NCBI GenBank assembly: GCA_045118955.1
Contig: JBGVKB010000054.1
Span: forward strand, 1 to 27,830
Reading direction: 5' to 3'
Source: SFJ001 sp045118955
GTDB lineage: Bacteria > Bacillota > Clostridia > Oscillospirales > Ruminococcaceae
Length of the DNA stretch: 27,830 nt
Part shown: positions 6,950 through 15,448 of the stretch, piece after piece
Layout: every line of letters begins with the position of its first letter
How positions within the stretch are numbered: the first letter of the stretch is position 1
Made by a program: the position numbers and the translations under genes
Notes under the pieces: model-generated
What the model was told of the DNA's origin: nothing
The model's input: the letters and a program-made list of their open reading frames with translations, nothing else
Databases searched by the model: none

Positions 6950-8986
6950 ATGACCTACCAAGCCTGGGAAGTGAATCGCCCGGATGAAAAAGCTGCGGCA
7001 TTGCTGGCGGCGAAGATCGGTGCGCCCAGACTGCTGGCGCGGGTGCTGGTGGCCCGCGGCTACGATACCCCCGAGAAGGCCATGGGTCTGCTGGGGGAGG
7101 ACACCGCGCTGAGCGACCCCTTCCTGCTGAAGGACATGGACAAGGCGGTGGAGCGCATCCTGCGGGCGGTGGACGCGGAGGAGCCGATCGTGGTCTTCGG
7201 TGATTACGACGTGGACGGCGTGACCGCAACGGCGCTGCTCTTCAGCCATCTGCGCAGCATGGGCGCCAACGTGCGCTGTATGCTGCCCACCCGGGAGGGG
7301 GACGGCTACGGCCTGTCCGAGCGGATGGTGCGACGGCTGGCAGAGAAGGGCTATCGGCTGATCATCACGGTGGACAACGGCATTTCTGCGGCGGCCGAGA
7401 CGGAAGTGGCTGCCGAGCTGGGGGTGGATGTGGTCATCACCGACCACCACCTGCCCCCGGAGAAGCTGCCCCGGGCGGTGGCGGTGGTAGACCCCATGCG
7501 GGCGGACGACACCAGCCCCTACAAGGGCTTCTCCGGCGCGGGCGTGGCCTTTAAGCTGTGCGCGGCGCTGGACGGCTGTGACCCGGAGGCGCTGCTGGAA
7601 TTCTGCGGAGATCTGGCCGCGGTGGGCACCGTGGCGGACGTGATGGATCTGACCGGCGAGAACCGGACGCTGGTGCGCCGGGGTCTGGAGGTGCTGCAGA
7701 ACAGCGAGCGCCCCGGCCTGCTGGCGCTGATGGAGGCCAGCGGTCTGGGCGACCGGCCGGTGAACGCCGACACGGTGAGCTACACGCTCGCCCCCCGGCT
7801 GAACGCGGCGGGCCGCATGGAGAGCGCCGCCCTTGCGCTGCAGCTTCTGCTGTGCGAGGACGAGGAGCGGGCGGTGGAACTGGCCGACCGTCTGAACTGC
7901 TGCAATCAGGCGCGGCAGAGCGCTGAGCAGGAGATCCTTGCCCGGGTGCAAGCCCAGCTCGATGCTGACCCGTCGCGGAAAAATGACCGTGTGCTGCTGG
8001 TTTGGGGCGAAAACTTCCACTCCGGCGTGACCGGCATCGTGGCCAGCCGGCTGGTGGAGCAGTACGGCCGCCCGGCCATCGTGGTGACCCTGCAGGACGG
8101 CGAGGGCAAAGGCTCGGGCCGCAGCGTGGAGGGCTTCCACCTGCACGAGGCCATCACCGCCTGCAAGGACGTGCTCATCCGCTACGGCGGGCACGCGCTG
8201 GCGGCGGGTCTGTCGGTGCGGCAGGAGAACCTTGAGGAGCTGCGCCGCCGTCTGAACGAGTGGGCGGCCAGGACCTACCCGGTGCCGGTGCAGCCCCCGC
8301 TGCGGCTGGACGTCCCGGTCAAGCTGGAGGAGCTGACCGTGGAGGAGGTGCAGGGCCTGGACTATCTGGCCCCCTGCGGCCACGGCAACCCCTCGCCCAT
8401 GTTCCTCGTGGAGAACGCGGTGGTGGACGGGGTGTTCCCCATGGGGGACGGCGGCCGCCACAGCCGGGTGCGGCTGCGGCAGGGCACCGCGGCCCTGTAC
8501 GCCGCCTTTTTTGGGATGACCCCGGCGCAGATCCCCTATGGGCCGGGCGATCGGGTGGACGCCGCTGTGGCGCTCTCGGTGTTCGAGGGGCGCAGCGGGC
8601 CGATGCTGTCCGGCCGCATCCGTGCCCTGCGGCCCGCGGGGCTGGGCAACGAGGCGGCCCGGCAGGCGGCGCTGTACGAGGCATTCCGCTGCGGCGCGGC
8701 CCTGACCGAGCGGCAGCGCGGGCTGCTGAAGCCCCAGCGCAGTGACACGGTGGCCGTATACCGCAAGCTGCAGAGCGGCGCGGTATTTGCGGACGACCTG
8801 CAGCCCCTGTTTGCACAGCTCGGCGCGGAGCAGACCGGCAAGACGCTGGTGAGCCTTGAGGCGCTGACCCAGCTTGACCTGATCACCGTGCGGCAGGTGG
8901 AGGGCATCAATCGGTTCGCACTGGTGCCCACCAAGGAGAAGAAGGATCTGACCAGCGCGCCCATCCTGCGCGCTATGGAGGAATGA
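6950..8986 (+). CDS. recJ: Single-stranded-DNA-specific exonuclease RecJ
   Basis: A 678-residue cytoplasmic 5'-to-3' exonuclease that degrades single-stranded DNA in recombinational and mismatch repair. The DHH-family motifs are clear: Asp-Tyr-Asp-Val-Asp-Gly at 85-90 (metal ligands), the TVDNG motif, Asp-His-His at 165-167 and a DHHA1 domain with the 'GGHALAAGLS' motif near residue 410. An OB-fold region and a C-terminal extension (about 560-678) follow, as in longer Firmicutes RecJ. The ATG at 6950 is preceded by GAGGA. Its stop is adjacent to the start of rel (ATGA overlap or a 2-nt gap, depending on the rel start), so the two are probably coupled. Confidence 0.95.
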   Translation: MTYQAWEVNRPDEKAAALLAAKIGAPRLLARVLVARGYDTPEKAMGLLGEDTALSDPFLLKDMDKAVERILRAVDAEEPIVVFGDYDVDGVTATALLFSHLRSMGANVRCMLPTREGDGYGLSERMVRRLAEKGYRLIITVDNGISAAAETEVAAELGVDVVITDHHLPPEKLPRAVAVVDPMRADDTSPYKGFSGAGVAFKLCAALDGCDPEALLEFCGDLAAVGTVADVMDLTGENRTLVRRGLEVLQNSERPGLLALMEASGLGDRPVNADTVSYTLAPRLNAAGRMESAALALQLLLCEDEERAVELADRLNCCNQARQSAEQEILARVQAQLDADPSRKNDRVLLVWGENFHSGVTGIVASRLVEQYGRPAIVVTLQDGEGKGSGRSVEGFHLHEAITACKDVLIRYGGHALAAGLSVRQENLEELRRRLNEWAARTYPVPVQPPLRLDVPVKLEELTVEEVQGLDYLAPCGHGNPSPMFLVENAVVDGVFPMGDGGRHSRVRLRQGTAALYAAFFGMTPAQIPYGPGDRVDAAVALSVFEGRSGPMLSGRIRALRPAGLGNEAARQAALYEAFRCGAALTERQRGLLKPQRSDTVAVYRKLQSGAVFADDLQPLFAQLGAEQTGKTLVSLEALTQLDLITVRQVEGINRFALVPTKEKKDLTSAPILRAMEE

Positions 8987-8988
8987 AT

Positions 8989-11175
8989 ATGGCCGATTAT
9001 TTTATCACCTATGAGGATCTTGCTCAGAGGATCGAAAGCTCCGGCAAGCCCTACAACATTGAGATGATCCGCAAGGCCTACGAGCTGGCGGCGGAGGCCC
9101 ACGGCGACCAGCGCCGCCGCAGCGGCGAGCCGTATATCTGCCACCCCCTGCAGGTGGCCTGCCTGCTGGTGGATCTGGGCATGGATTCCGAGACGGTCAC
9201 CGCCGGCATTCTGCACGACGTGGTGGAGGATACCATCGTGACCACCGCCGAGCTGACCGGCAAATTCGGCGCGGACGTGGCCCTGCTGGTGGATGGCGTC
9301 ACCAAGCTGACCCAGCTCAAGTTCTCCTCCATGGAGGAGCAGCAGGCCGAAAACCTGCGCAAGATGCTGCTGGCCATGAGTCAGGACGTGCGGGTGATGA
9401 TCATCAAGCTGTGCGACCGTCTGCACAATATGCGCACCGGCGATGGCTGGCCCGAGCAGAAACGCCGCGACAAGGCCAAAGAGACCATGGAGGTCTATGC
9501 CCCCATCGCCCACCGTCTGGGCATCAGCAGCATCAAGGAGGAGCTGGAGGATCGCAGCCTGCACTATCTGGATCCCGTGGGCTACGACGAGATCCGAGAG
9601 CTGCTGGCGCAGCACCGGGGCACCGAGTTCCTGGAGCAGGTGTCCGCCTCCATCCACGAGCGGCTGGAGGAGAACGGCATCCACAACGCCACCATCAAGC
9701 GGCGGGTCAAGAGCATCTACGGCATCTACCGCAAGACCATCATGCACCAGAAGGAGTTTGATGAGATCTACGACGTGTATGCGGTGCGCATCATTCTGGA
9801 CACGGTGGCCGAGTGCTACAACGCGCTGGGCGTCATCCACGATATGTTCCACCCGCTGCCCAACCGATTCAAGGACTATATCTCCACCCCCAAGCCCAAT
9901 ATGTACCAGTCGCTGCACACCACCGTGCTGGGTCACGAGGCCCTGCCCTTCGAGGTGCAGATCCGCACCTGGGAGATGGATCAGGTGGCGGAGTACGGCG
10001 TTGCTGCCCACTGGAAGTACAAGGCTGGCGTGCAGAGCGGCGGCAAGAGCAACAATCTGGACGCCCGCCTTGCGTGGGTGCGCCAGCTTCTGGAGAGCCA
10101 GCGGGATTCCAGCGACGTGGGCGACATTCTGCGCGATCTGAAGGGCGACCTGCTGCCCGAGGAGGTCTTTGCCTTTACCCCCCGGGGCGACGTCATCAAC
10201 CTGCCCGCCGGTGCCACCGTCATCGACTTTGCCTACGCCATCCATTCCGCCGTGGGCAACCGCATGACCGGTGCCAAGGTGAACAGCAAGATCGTGCCCA
10301 TCGACCACAAGGTGGTCACCGGCGAGATCATCGAGATCATCACCGGCCCCGCCGACAAGGGGCCGAGCCGCGACTGGCTGAAGATCGTTGTGACCAGCGG
10401 CGCCAAGAACAAGATCCGCAACTGGTTCAAGCGGGAGCGCCGCGAGGAGAACATTCAGGAGGGCCGCGCCGCGCTGGAGCGTGAGATGCGCCGCGCCCTC
10501 ATCAACGTGCCCGTCGAGAAGTGGGATGAGTTCATGGCGGAGATCGCCCGCCGCCAGCGCCTGAACAGCGCTGAGGAGCTGTACGCCGCCATCGGCTACG
10601 GCGGCCTGCAGATCAGCCGCCTGATGGGCAAGCTGAAGGACGAATACAGCCGCCTGCGGGAGGCCGAGGCCGCCAAGGCCTTCACCATGGAGGACGTGCC
10701 CATCCACCGCACCCACACCAAGGACGGTGTGGTGGTGGAGGGCATTGACAACTGTCTGGTGAAGTTCGCCAAGTGCTGCAGCCCTCTGCCCGGCGACAAG
10801 ATCGTGGGCTTTATCACCCGGGGCTTCGGCGTGTCCATCCACAAGCTGGACTGCGCCAACGCCCAGCAGAGTATGGCGCACCCGGAGAACTCCGCCCGCT
10901 GGGTCAAGGCCTACTGGGAGGAGAACGCCATCCCCAAGGAGCATTTCAAGGCTGCCCTTGAGATCTACGCCGAGGACCGGGATGGTCTGCTGGGCGAGGT
11001 GGCCACGGGTCTGGCCGACCTGCGGGTGCCCATCTACGCCATGAACGCCCGTCAGGGCGCCAACGACAAGGCCTACATGAACGTGACCGTGGGCATTGCC
11101 AACACCGAGCATCTCAACAACGTGGTCAGCAAGCTGCGGAAGATCCGTGGTGTCATTTCTGTGACCCGTACCTGA
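8989..11175 (+). CDS. rel: Bifunctional (p)ppGpp synthetase/hydrolase Rel
   Basis: A 728-residue stringent-response enzyme that makes (p)ppGpp from ATP and GDP/GTP on starved ribosomes and also hydrolyses it. The HD hydrolase domain is intact, with His76-Asp77 and Glu80-Asp81; the synthetase domain carries Arg-Phe-Lys-Asp at 293-296, the form found in bifunctional Rel enzymes. A TGS domain (starting near residue 387), a helical/zinc region with the paired Cys in 'KCCSPLPGD' and a C-terminal ACT domain follow. An ATG at 8983 is also in frame, but GGAGGA (8977-8982) directly abuts it, whereas it is 6 nt from the ATG at 8989, so the latter is chosen. dtd follows after 28 bp, the usual Firmicutes arrangement. 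Confidence 0.96.
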   Translation: MADYFITYEDLAQRIESSGKPYNIEMIRKAYELAAEAHGDQRRRSGEPYICHPLQVACLLVDLGMDSETVTAGILHDVVEDTIVTTAELTGKFGADVALLVDGVTKLTQLKFSSMEEQQAENLRKMLLAMSQDVRVMIIKLCDRLHNMRTGDGWPEQKRRDKAKETMEVYAPIAHRLGISSIKEELEDRSLHYLDPVGYDEIRELLAQHRGTEFLEQVSASIHERLEENGIHNATIKRRVKSIYGIYRKTIMHQKEFDEIYDVYAVRIILDTVAECYNALGVIHDMFHPLPNRFKDYISTPKPNMYQSLHTTVLGHEALPFEVQIRTWEMDQVAEYGVAAHWKYKAGVQSGGKSNNLDARLAWVRQLLESQRDSSDVGDILRDLKGDLLPEEVFAFTPRGDVINLPAGATVIDFAYAIHSAVGNRMTGAKVNSKIVPIDHKVVTGEIIEIITGPADKGPSRDWLKIVVTSGAKNKIRNWFKRERREENIQEGRAALEREMRRALINVPVEKWDEFMAEIARRQRLNSAEELYAAIGYGGLQISRLMGKLKDEYSRLREAEAAKAFTMEDVPIHRTHTKDGVVVEGIDNCLVKFAKCCSPLPGDKIVGFITRGFGVSIHKLDCANAQQSMAHPENSARWVKAYWEENAIPKEHFKAALEIYAEDRDGLLGEVATGLADLRVPIYAMNARQGANDKAYMNVTVGIANTEHLNNVVSKLRKIRGVISVTRT

Positions 11176-11203
11176 TATACCTTAATACAATGGAGGAGCG
11201 ATT

Positions 11204-11653
11204 ATGCGAGCGGTACTGCAGCGCGTGAGCCGCGCCAGTGTGGTGGTGAACGGGGGAGAGCCTCGCGCCATCGGGCCGGGGCTGGTCATCCTGCTGGGCG
11301 TGCGGGAGACCGACACGCTGGACGTGGTGCCCAAGCTGGCGGAGAAATGCGCGCACCTGCGAATTTTCCCCGATGCGGACGGCAAACTGAATCTGAGTGC
11401 CGTGGAGCTGGGCTACTCGGCTCTTGTGGTGAGCAACTTCACCCTGTACGGCGATTCCCGCAAGGGCAAGCGCCCCAGCTTCACCCATGCGGCCCGGCAG
11501 CCCCTCTCCATCGACGCCTACGAGCTGTTTTTGGAGCAGATCCGCCGACAGGGCCTTGCCGATGTGCAGCACGGCGAATTTGGCGCCGATATGCAGATCG
11601 AGCTGGTGAACGACGGCCCCATCACCCTCATTCTGGACACGGACGAGTGGTGA
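11204..11653 (+). CDS. dtd: D-aminoacyl-tRNA deacylase (Dtd)
   Basis: A protein of 149 residues, the normal length. It removes D-amino acids (and glycine from tRNA-Ala) mischarged on tRNA in the cytoplasm. The motif Ser77-Asn78-Phe79-Thr80-Leu-Tyr-Gly corresponds to the canonical Ser-Gln-Phe-Thr active-site loop, with Asn replacing Gln. The second motif 'NDGPITLIL' supplies the Gly-Pro pair that enforces chiral selection across the dimer. TGGAGGAG precedes the ATG. It follows rel closely with no visible promoter, so cotranscription is likely. Confidence 0.95.
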   Translation: MRAVLQRVSRASVVVNGGEPRAIGPGLVILLGVRETDTLDVVPKLAEKCAHLRIFPDADGKLNLSAVELGYSALVVSNFTLYGDSRKGKRPSFTHAARQPLSIDAYELFLEQIRRQGLADVQHGEFGADMQIELVNDGPITLILDTDEW

Positions 11654-11657
11654 TGCG

Positions 11658-11680
11658 GCACGGAATTTGCAAATTCGTGC
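11658..11680. promoter_or_regulatory. Palindrome between dtd and the MBL hydrolase gene
   Basis: GAATTTGCAAATTC (11663-11676) is a perfect 14-bp palindrome. The flanking GCAC (11658-11661) and GTGC (11677-11680) extend it with one unpaired G. No T tract follows, so it is not an intrinsic terminator. It lies about 35 bp upstream of a weak possible -10 box (TACAAT, 11714-11719). An operator role is inferred. Confidence 0.4.
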
Positions 11681-11749
11681 TGAAATAACAACAAATTATT
11701 CATATGTGCCGGGTACAATGATGGTACACCGACAGAAAGTGAGCATTCG

Positions 11750-12340
11750 ATGAAGATCTTTCATCTGCTGGGCTTCGCGCCCTATTATACCAACAGCTTC
11801 CTGCTCATCACCGAGGGCGGCAGCGCGGTGGTCATTGACCCCAGCGCCGACCCCAAGAAGTACAACCGTCTGCTGGGTGAGCACAACGCCAAGCTGACCC
11901 ACATCTTCCTCACCCACGGGCATCTGGATCATGTGTCCGCCGCTGAGGAGCTGCGCAAGCAGTGGAACGCCACCCTGTATCTGGACTCGGCGGACGCCCG
12001 CGGCAGCACCATGCTGCCCATGACCATCTCGGACGCCTGCTACACCGAGGGCGGCGAGATCACGGTGGATGAGCTGACCTTCAAGACTTGGCACACCCCG
12101 GGCCACACCCCGGGCTGCTGGTGCATCCTGTGCGGCGAGCACTTTTTCACCGGTGACACCCTGTTCCAGATGAGCATCGGCCGCACCGACTTTGCCGAGA
12201 GCAACCATGGGGACATGGTGCGCAGCCTGAAAAAGCTCTGTGAGCTGGATCTGCCCGACAGCACCATCGTGCTGCCCGGCCACATGGATTTTTCCACGCT
12301 GGGGCAGGAGAAGCGGTTGAATCCGTACCTGCGGGGGTGA
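11750..12340 (+). CDS. MBL-fold metallohydrolase (YqgX/glyoxalase II-like)
   Basis: A 196-residue metallo-beta-lactamase-fold hydrolase. The dinuclear metal motif Thr-His-Gly-His-Leu-Asp-His is at about 55-61 (His56, His58, Asp60, His61). Further ligands are expected in 'HTPGHTPG', 'FTGDTLF' and the terminal 'LPGHMDFS'. Members of this group act on thioesters such as S-lactoylglutathione analogues, but the substrate in glutathione-poor anaerobes is unknown. The upstream ribosome binding site is weak. It is separated from dtd by 96 AT-richer bp with the palindrome and from hemZ by only 4 nt, so it is likely cotranscribed with hemZ. Confidence 0.88.
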   Translation: MKIFHLLGFAPYYTNSFLLITEGGSAVVIDPSADPKKYNRLLGEHNAKLTHIFLTHGHLDHVSAAEELRKQWNATLYLDSADARGSTMLPMTISDACYTEGGEITVDELTFKTWHTPGHTPGCWCILCGEHFFTGDTLFQMSIGRTDFAESNHGDMVRSLKKLCELDLPDSTIVLPGHMDFSTLGQEKRLNPYLRG

Positions 12341-12344
12341 GCGC

Positions 12345-13793
12345 ATGGAGTTGACCGTTCTTGGCTTCGCGTCCGGCTACGACGTGGAGCACGTGATCCG
12401 ACTGTTCTACCCCATGGCAAAGCTGGTGCCCGCCTACAAGCGGCACAGCGATCTGGTTCTGGCCCGCCGCAGCGGCGACCGTCTGCTGGCCGGCGTGCGC
12501 GAGAACGGCGTGTGCCACTGGCGGCGCGGCCGGGTGGGGGAGGGCGAGAAGCCCATCTTTGCCCTTGCAAAGCTGGTGTATGAGCTGCTTCGGCAGGTCA
12601 CCGGCATCCGCCCGCCCTGGGGCATGATGACAGGCGTGCGCCCGGTGCGCATCATCCATGACCAGCGTGCCGCCGGCAATACGGAGCAGGGCATCGAGTC
12701 CCTGTTCATCGATCACTACGATTGTACCCGCCAGCGGTTCGAGCTGGCAAAGGGCATCGCGGACCTGCAGCGGCCCATCATTCAGCGCAGCGGCCTGCGG
12801 GACTGCAGCCTGTACATCGGCATCCCGTTCTGTCCCTCCCGCTGCAGCTATTGCAGCTTCGTGTCCCGAACGGTGGAGAAGGACAAAAAGCTCATCCAGC
12901 CCTATGTGGATCACCTCTGCCTTGAGCTGGAGGCCATTCGGCAGGAGATCGAGCAGACCGGGCTGCACCTGCGCACCCTGTACATCGGCGGCGGTACCCC
13001 CACCAGCCTGAGCGCGGATCAGCTCCGCCAGCTCATGGGCAAGGCGGCGGAATGCTTCGACCTGTCCGGGCTGGAGGAGTACACGGTGGAGGCCGGCCGC
13101 CCCGACTGCACCGACTTTGAGAAGCTGCAGGTGCTGAAGGAGTACGGGGCCACCCGCATCTCCATCAATCCTCAGACCTTCGAGGACGAGGTGCTGGTGC
13201 GCATCGGCCGCCGCCACACCGCGGCGGACATCGAGCGGTGCTACCGGGAGGCCCGCGCCGCCGGCCACACCAACATCAACATGGATCTGATCGCCGGTCT
13301 GCCCGGCGACACGGTGGAGGGCTTCGCCCGCAGCCTGAAGAAGGCCATCGAGCTGGATCCCGAGAACATCACCGTACACACCCTGACCCTAAAGCGGGCG
13401 TCCAGTCTGGTCATCGACCAAAGCCCGGACGACTACGCCGACGTGGCCCGGATGCTGGAGGAGTGCGATGCGCTGAATGGGGCGGGCTATGTGCCCTATT
13501 ATATGTACCGCCAGAAAAACACCCTGCAGAATCTTGAAAACATCGGCTGGTGCAAGCCGGGGTACGAGGGCTACTACAACATCTATATTATGGAGGAGAT
13601 CCACTCCATCCTCTCCGCCGGCGCCGGCGGCTCCACCAAGCTGCGCCAGCCGGGCTGCGGCGAGCGGATCGAGCGTATCTTCAACTATAAGTACGCCGCT
13701 GAGTACATCAGCGGGTTTGATACCATTCTGCAGCGCAAGAGAGGAATCGGTGAATTCTATGGCCGCTATCTGGATCCCGAAACGACTGGTTGA
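12345..13793 (+). CDS. hemZ: HemZ-type radical SAM protein (coproporphyrinogen III dehydrogenase family)
   Basis: A 482-residue cytoplasmic radical SAM protein. The [4Fe-4S] cluster motif is Cys163-x3-Cys167-x2-Cys170, followed by the 'YIGGGTPTSL' SAM-binding segment. The N-terminal extension of about 150 residues before the radical SAM core distinguishes HemZ from HemN/HemW. HemZ is annotated as an oxygen-independent coproporphyrinogen oxidase, but its activity is poorly proven and many hosts lack a complete haem pathway, so the true substrate is uncertain. GGGGGTGA lies just before the ATG at 12345, 4 nt after the MBL gene. Its end overlaps the next gene by 35 nt. Confidence 0.92.
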   Translation: MELTVLGFASGYDVEHVIRLFYPMAKLVPAYKRHSDLVLARRSGDRLLAGVRENGVCHWRRGRVGEGEKPIFALAKLVYELLRQVTGIRPPWGMMTGVRPVRIIHDQRAAGNTEQGIESLFIDHYDCTRQRFELAKGIADLQRPIIQRSGLRDCSLYIGIPFCPSRCSYCSFVSRTVEKDKKLIQPYVDHLCLELEAIRQEIEQTGLHLRTLYIGGGTPTSLSADQLRQLMGKAAECFDLSGLEEYTVEAGRPDCTDFEKLQVLKEYGATRISINPQTFEDEVLVRIGRRHTAADIERCYREARAAGHTNINMDLIAGLPGDTVEGFARSLKKAIELDPENITVHTLTLKRASSLVIDQSPDDYADVARMLEECDALNGAGYVPYYMYRQKNTLQNLENIGWCKPGYEGYYNIYIMEEIHSILSAGAGGSTKLRQPGCGERIERIFNYKYAAEYISGFDTILQRKRGIGEFYGRYLDPETTG

Positions 13794-14688
13794 GGTCAGC
13801 CTGATCAACACGGCTGCCGCCAGCGCCAAAAAGTTTATTTCCCACTGTGAGATCGAGTACGAGAGCCGCTGCTTTGCCGCCGCCGGCGAGATTTTGGACT
13901 CCGGCTGCCGCATCGTGATGCTCACCGGCCCCTCGGCCTCGGGCAAGACCACCACCGCCCACAAGATCGCGCAGGCGCTCACCCTGCGGGGCTGCCCGGC
14001 CAAGGTGGTCAGTCTGGACAATTTCTACCGCAATCTGGAGGACTACCCCCGTCTGCCGGACGGCTCCAAGGATTACGAGAACGTGACCGCGCTGGACATC
14101 GACGAGATCAATCGCTGTCTCAAGCAGCTTCTGGAGACCGGCGCGGCGGATCTGCCCATTTTTGACTTCCCCACCGAGAGCCGGTTGCCCCAGCGGGAGC
14201 ATCTGGAGCTGGACGGCGGCGTGTGCATCGTGGAGGGCATCCACGCCCTGAACCCCATCCTCACCGAGACCCTGCCCAAGGGCAGCGTCTACCGCATCTA
14301 CGCGGGCCTGCGGGAGGAGTACAGCAACAAGGGTCAGCGGATCCTGCCCACCCGGGACATCCGCCTTGCCCGCCGCATGGTGCGGGATCACAAGTTCCGC
14401 GGCCACGCCCCCGAGCGCACCCTCGCTCTGTGGGAGCAGGTGTGCGATGGTGAGGACCGCTACATCAAGGTGTTCAAGAATGAGGCCGACCTGCTGGTGG
14501 ACACCTCCTTCAGCTATGAGCTGTGCGTGCTGGCGGCGGAGATCGCCCCTATGGCGGGCGCGCTGCCGGAGGGACACCCCTACTGTGAGCGCCTGAACGA
14601 ACTGGCGGGCAAGTTTGCCCTGCTGGATGAGCTGCCGCTGGACATGGTGCCTAAGGGCAGTATGCTGCGGGAGTTTTTGGGCGACTGA
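13759..14688 (+). CDS. Nucleoside (uridine) kinase-like P-loop protein
   Basis: A 309-residue member of the phosphoribulokinase/uridine kinase superfamily. The P-loop is Gly57-Pro-Ser-Ala-Ser-Gly-Lys63-Thr-Thr, followed by the 'SLDNFYR' segment typical of uridine kinases and 'DFPTESR' and 'IVEGIHALNP' further on. It should phosphorylate a nucleoside or related small molecule in the cytoplasm. Many clostridial homologues have an extra N-terminal TGS/threonyl-tRNA-synthetase-like domain (about 550 residues in total); this one has only a short N-terminal stretch. An in-frame GTG at 13750 is closer to GAGGA (13741-13745) and is an alternative start. The gene starts inside hemZ, which implies translational coupling. 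No clear terminator follows; a GC-rich hairpin at 14746-14766 lacks a T tract. Confidence 0.85.
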   Translation: MAAIWIPKRLVEVSLINTAAASAKKFISHCEIEYESRCFAAAGEILDSGCRIVMLTGPSASGKTTTAHKIAQALTLRGCPAKVVSLDNFYRNLEDYPRLPDGSKDYENVTALDIDEINRCLKQLLETGAADLPIFDFPTESRLPQREHLELDGGVCIVEGIHALNPILTETLPKGSVYRIYAGLREEYSNKGQRILPTRDIRLARRMVRDHKFRGHAPERTLALWEQVCDGEDRYIKVFKNEADLLVDTSFSYELCVLAAEIAPMAGALPEGHPYCERLNELAGKFALLDELPLDMVPKGSMLREFLGD

Positions 14689-14807
14689 CTTTAGCTGTTC
14701 CGCCGCGATTTCCCCCTCACAGGCAGAAGCATTGACCTGGCATGGCCGCGCCCGCTGCGGGTGCGGTGACATAGAACCCGGAACATTTAGGAAGAGAGGT
14801 ACTGACT

Positions 14808-15245
14808 ATGGCGTTTGATTTTGATCTGCTGATGAAGAAGGGTGCCGAGGTGGCCGAGGCCGCCAAGCGCACCGCCGTCGATCTGGCCGACAAGGGCAAG
14901 AAGCAGGTGGATCTGGTGAACGAGCAGGCCAAGCTGGCCAAGGCGCAGCGACAGCTGGGCGCTCTGGTGTACAGTCTGGCCAAGAGCGGCGAGGAGAACC
15001 AGCCGCTGGTGGATAAGTACATTCAGGCCATCGCCGACATCGAGGCTGCCATTGAGGAGCTGAAGGCCGAGGGCGTCGAGGTGGAGCAGCCTGTGGAGGA
15101 GCCGGTCGTGGTGGACGTGGTGGAGGAGCCGACCGAGGCCGCCGAGGAGCTGGCCGATGAGCCGAAGCCCCACACCTGCCCCCAGTGCCACGCCGAGGTG
15201 CAAGAGGATGCTCTCTTTTGCAATCAGTGCGGGGCACAGCTCTGA
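14808..15245 (+). CDS. Zinc-ribbon protein with helical N-terminus and acidic linker
   Basis: A protein of 145 residues in three parts: an amphipathic Lys/Ala/Glu-rich helix (about 1-80, coiled-coil-like), a Val/Glu/Pro-rich acidic linker (about 85-118), and a C-terminal zinc ribbon with Cys124, Cys127, Cys138 and Cys141. There is no signal peptide or membrane segment, so it is probably cytoplasmic. Function is unknown; short 'CPxC...CxxCG' ribbons usually serve as protein-protein modules. GAGAGG lies upstream of the ATG. The 119-bp gap before it has a strong GC hairpin (14746-14766) but no clear promoter. Confidence 0.8.
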   Translation: MAFDFDLLMKKGAEVAEAAKRTAVDLADKGKKQVDLVNEQAKLAKAQRQLGALVYSLAKSGEENQPLVDKYIQAIADIEAAIEELKAEGVEVEQPVEEPVVVDVVEEPTEAAEELADEPKPHTCPQCHAEVQEDALFCNQCGAQL

Positions 15246-15261
15246 TCTGGGAGCCGGCGCT

Positions 15262-15366
15262 GTGGCGGTGATCCTCACCAAGGACGGCCGCCGCGCCATC
15301 CGCTTCACCGGCCGCGGCCCCATGAAACGGGGCAGCGGGATGGACGAAGCCCGACCGAACAAATGA
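15262..15366 (+). CDS. Possible small basic protein (34 residues)
   Basis: A GTG at 15262 follows GGGAG (15249-15253) with an 8-nt spacer and opens a 34-codon frame ending in TGA at 15364-15366, 9 bp before a terminator. Nearly all codons end in G or C, as in neighbouring genes, and the product begins 'MAVILTKDGRRAIRFTGRG', a pattern that looks like folded beta strands rather than random translation. It is basic and has no signal peptide. No family is recognised. It could instead be the remnant of a larger gene or a chance frame in GC-rich DNA. Confidence 0.35.
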   Translation: MAVILTKDGRRAIRFTGRGPMKRGSGMDEARPNK

Positions 15367-15375
15367 GCGCAGTGC

Positions 15376-15428
15376 GGCCCCTGCCCGGCCCCGGAGACCA
15401 CCGGGCGGGCGGGGGCCTTTGCTGTTTT
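15376..15428 (+). terminator. Intrinsic terminator or attenuator upstream of the AAA ATPase gene
   Basis: GGCCCCTGCCCG (15376-15387) pairs with CGGGCGGGGGCC (15406-15417) as a 12-bp stem with a single wobble, followed by TTTGCTGTTTT. It ends 20 bp before the ATG of the next gene, and no promoter is visible in between, so read-through probably supplies that gene. Confidence 0.75.
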
Positions 15429-15448
15429 ACCGCACAGGGAGGTGTGCC

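Noticed and set aside
11432..11443. Asn78 in place of Gln in the Dtd active loop as evidence of a defective enzyme
   Set aside because: Ser77, Phe79 and Thr80 and the Gly-Pro motif are retained, and the change is conservative.
13759..13793. The 35-nt overlaps hemZ/kinase and yjjG/hydrolase as one shared mechanism
   Set aside because: Both overlaps happen to be 35 nt, but the sequences differ and each start has its own ribosome binding site. Coincidence is the simpler explanation.
14746..14766. Terminator after the nucleoside kinase gene
   Set aside because: The CCGCGCCCG/CGGGTGCGG hairpin is strong, but no T tract follows on either strand, so it was not called a terminator.
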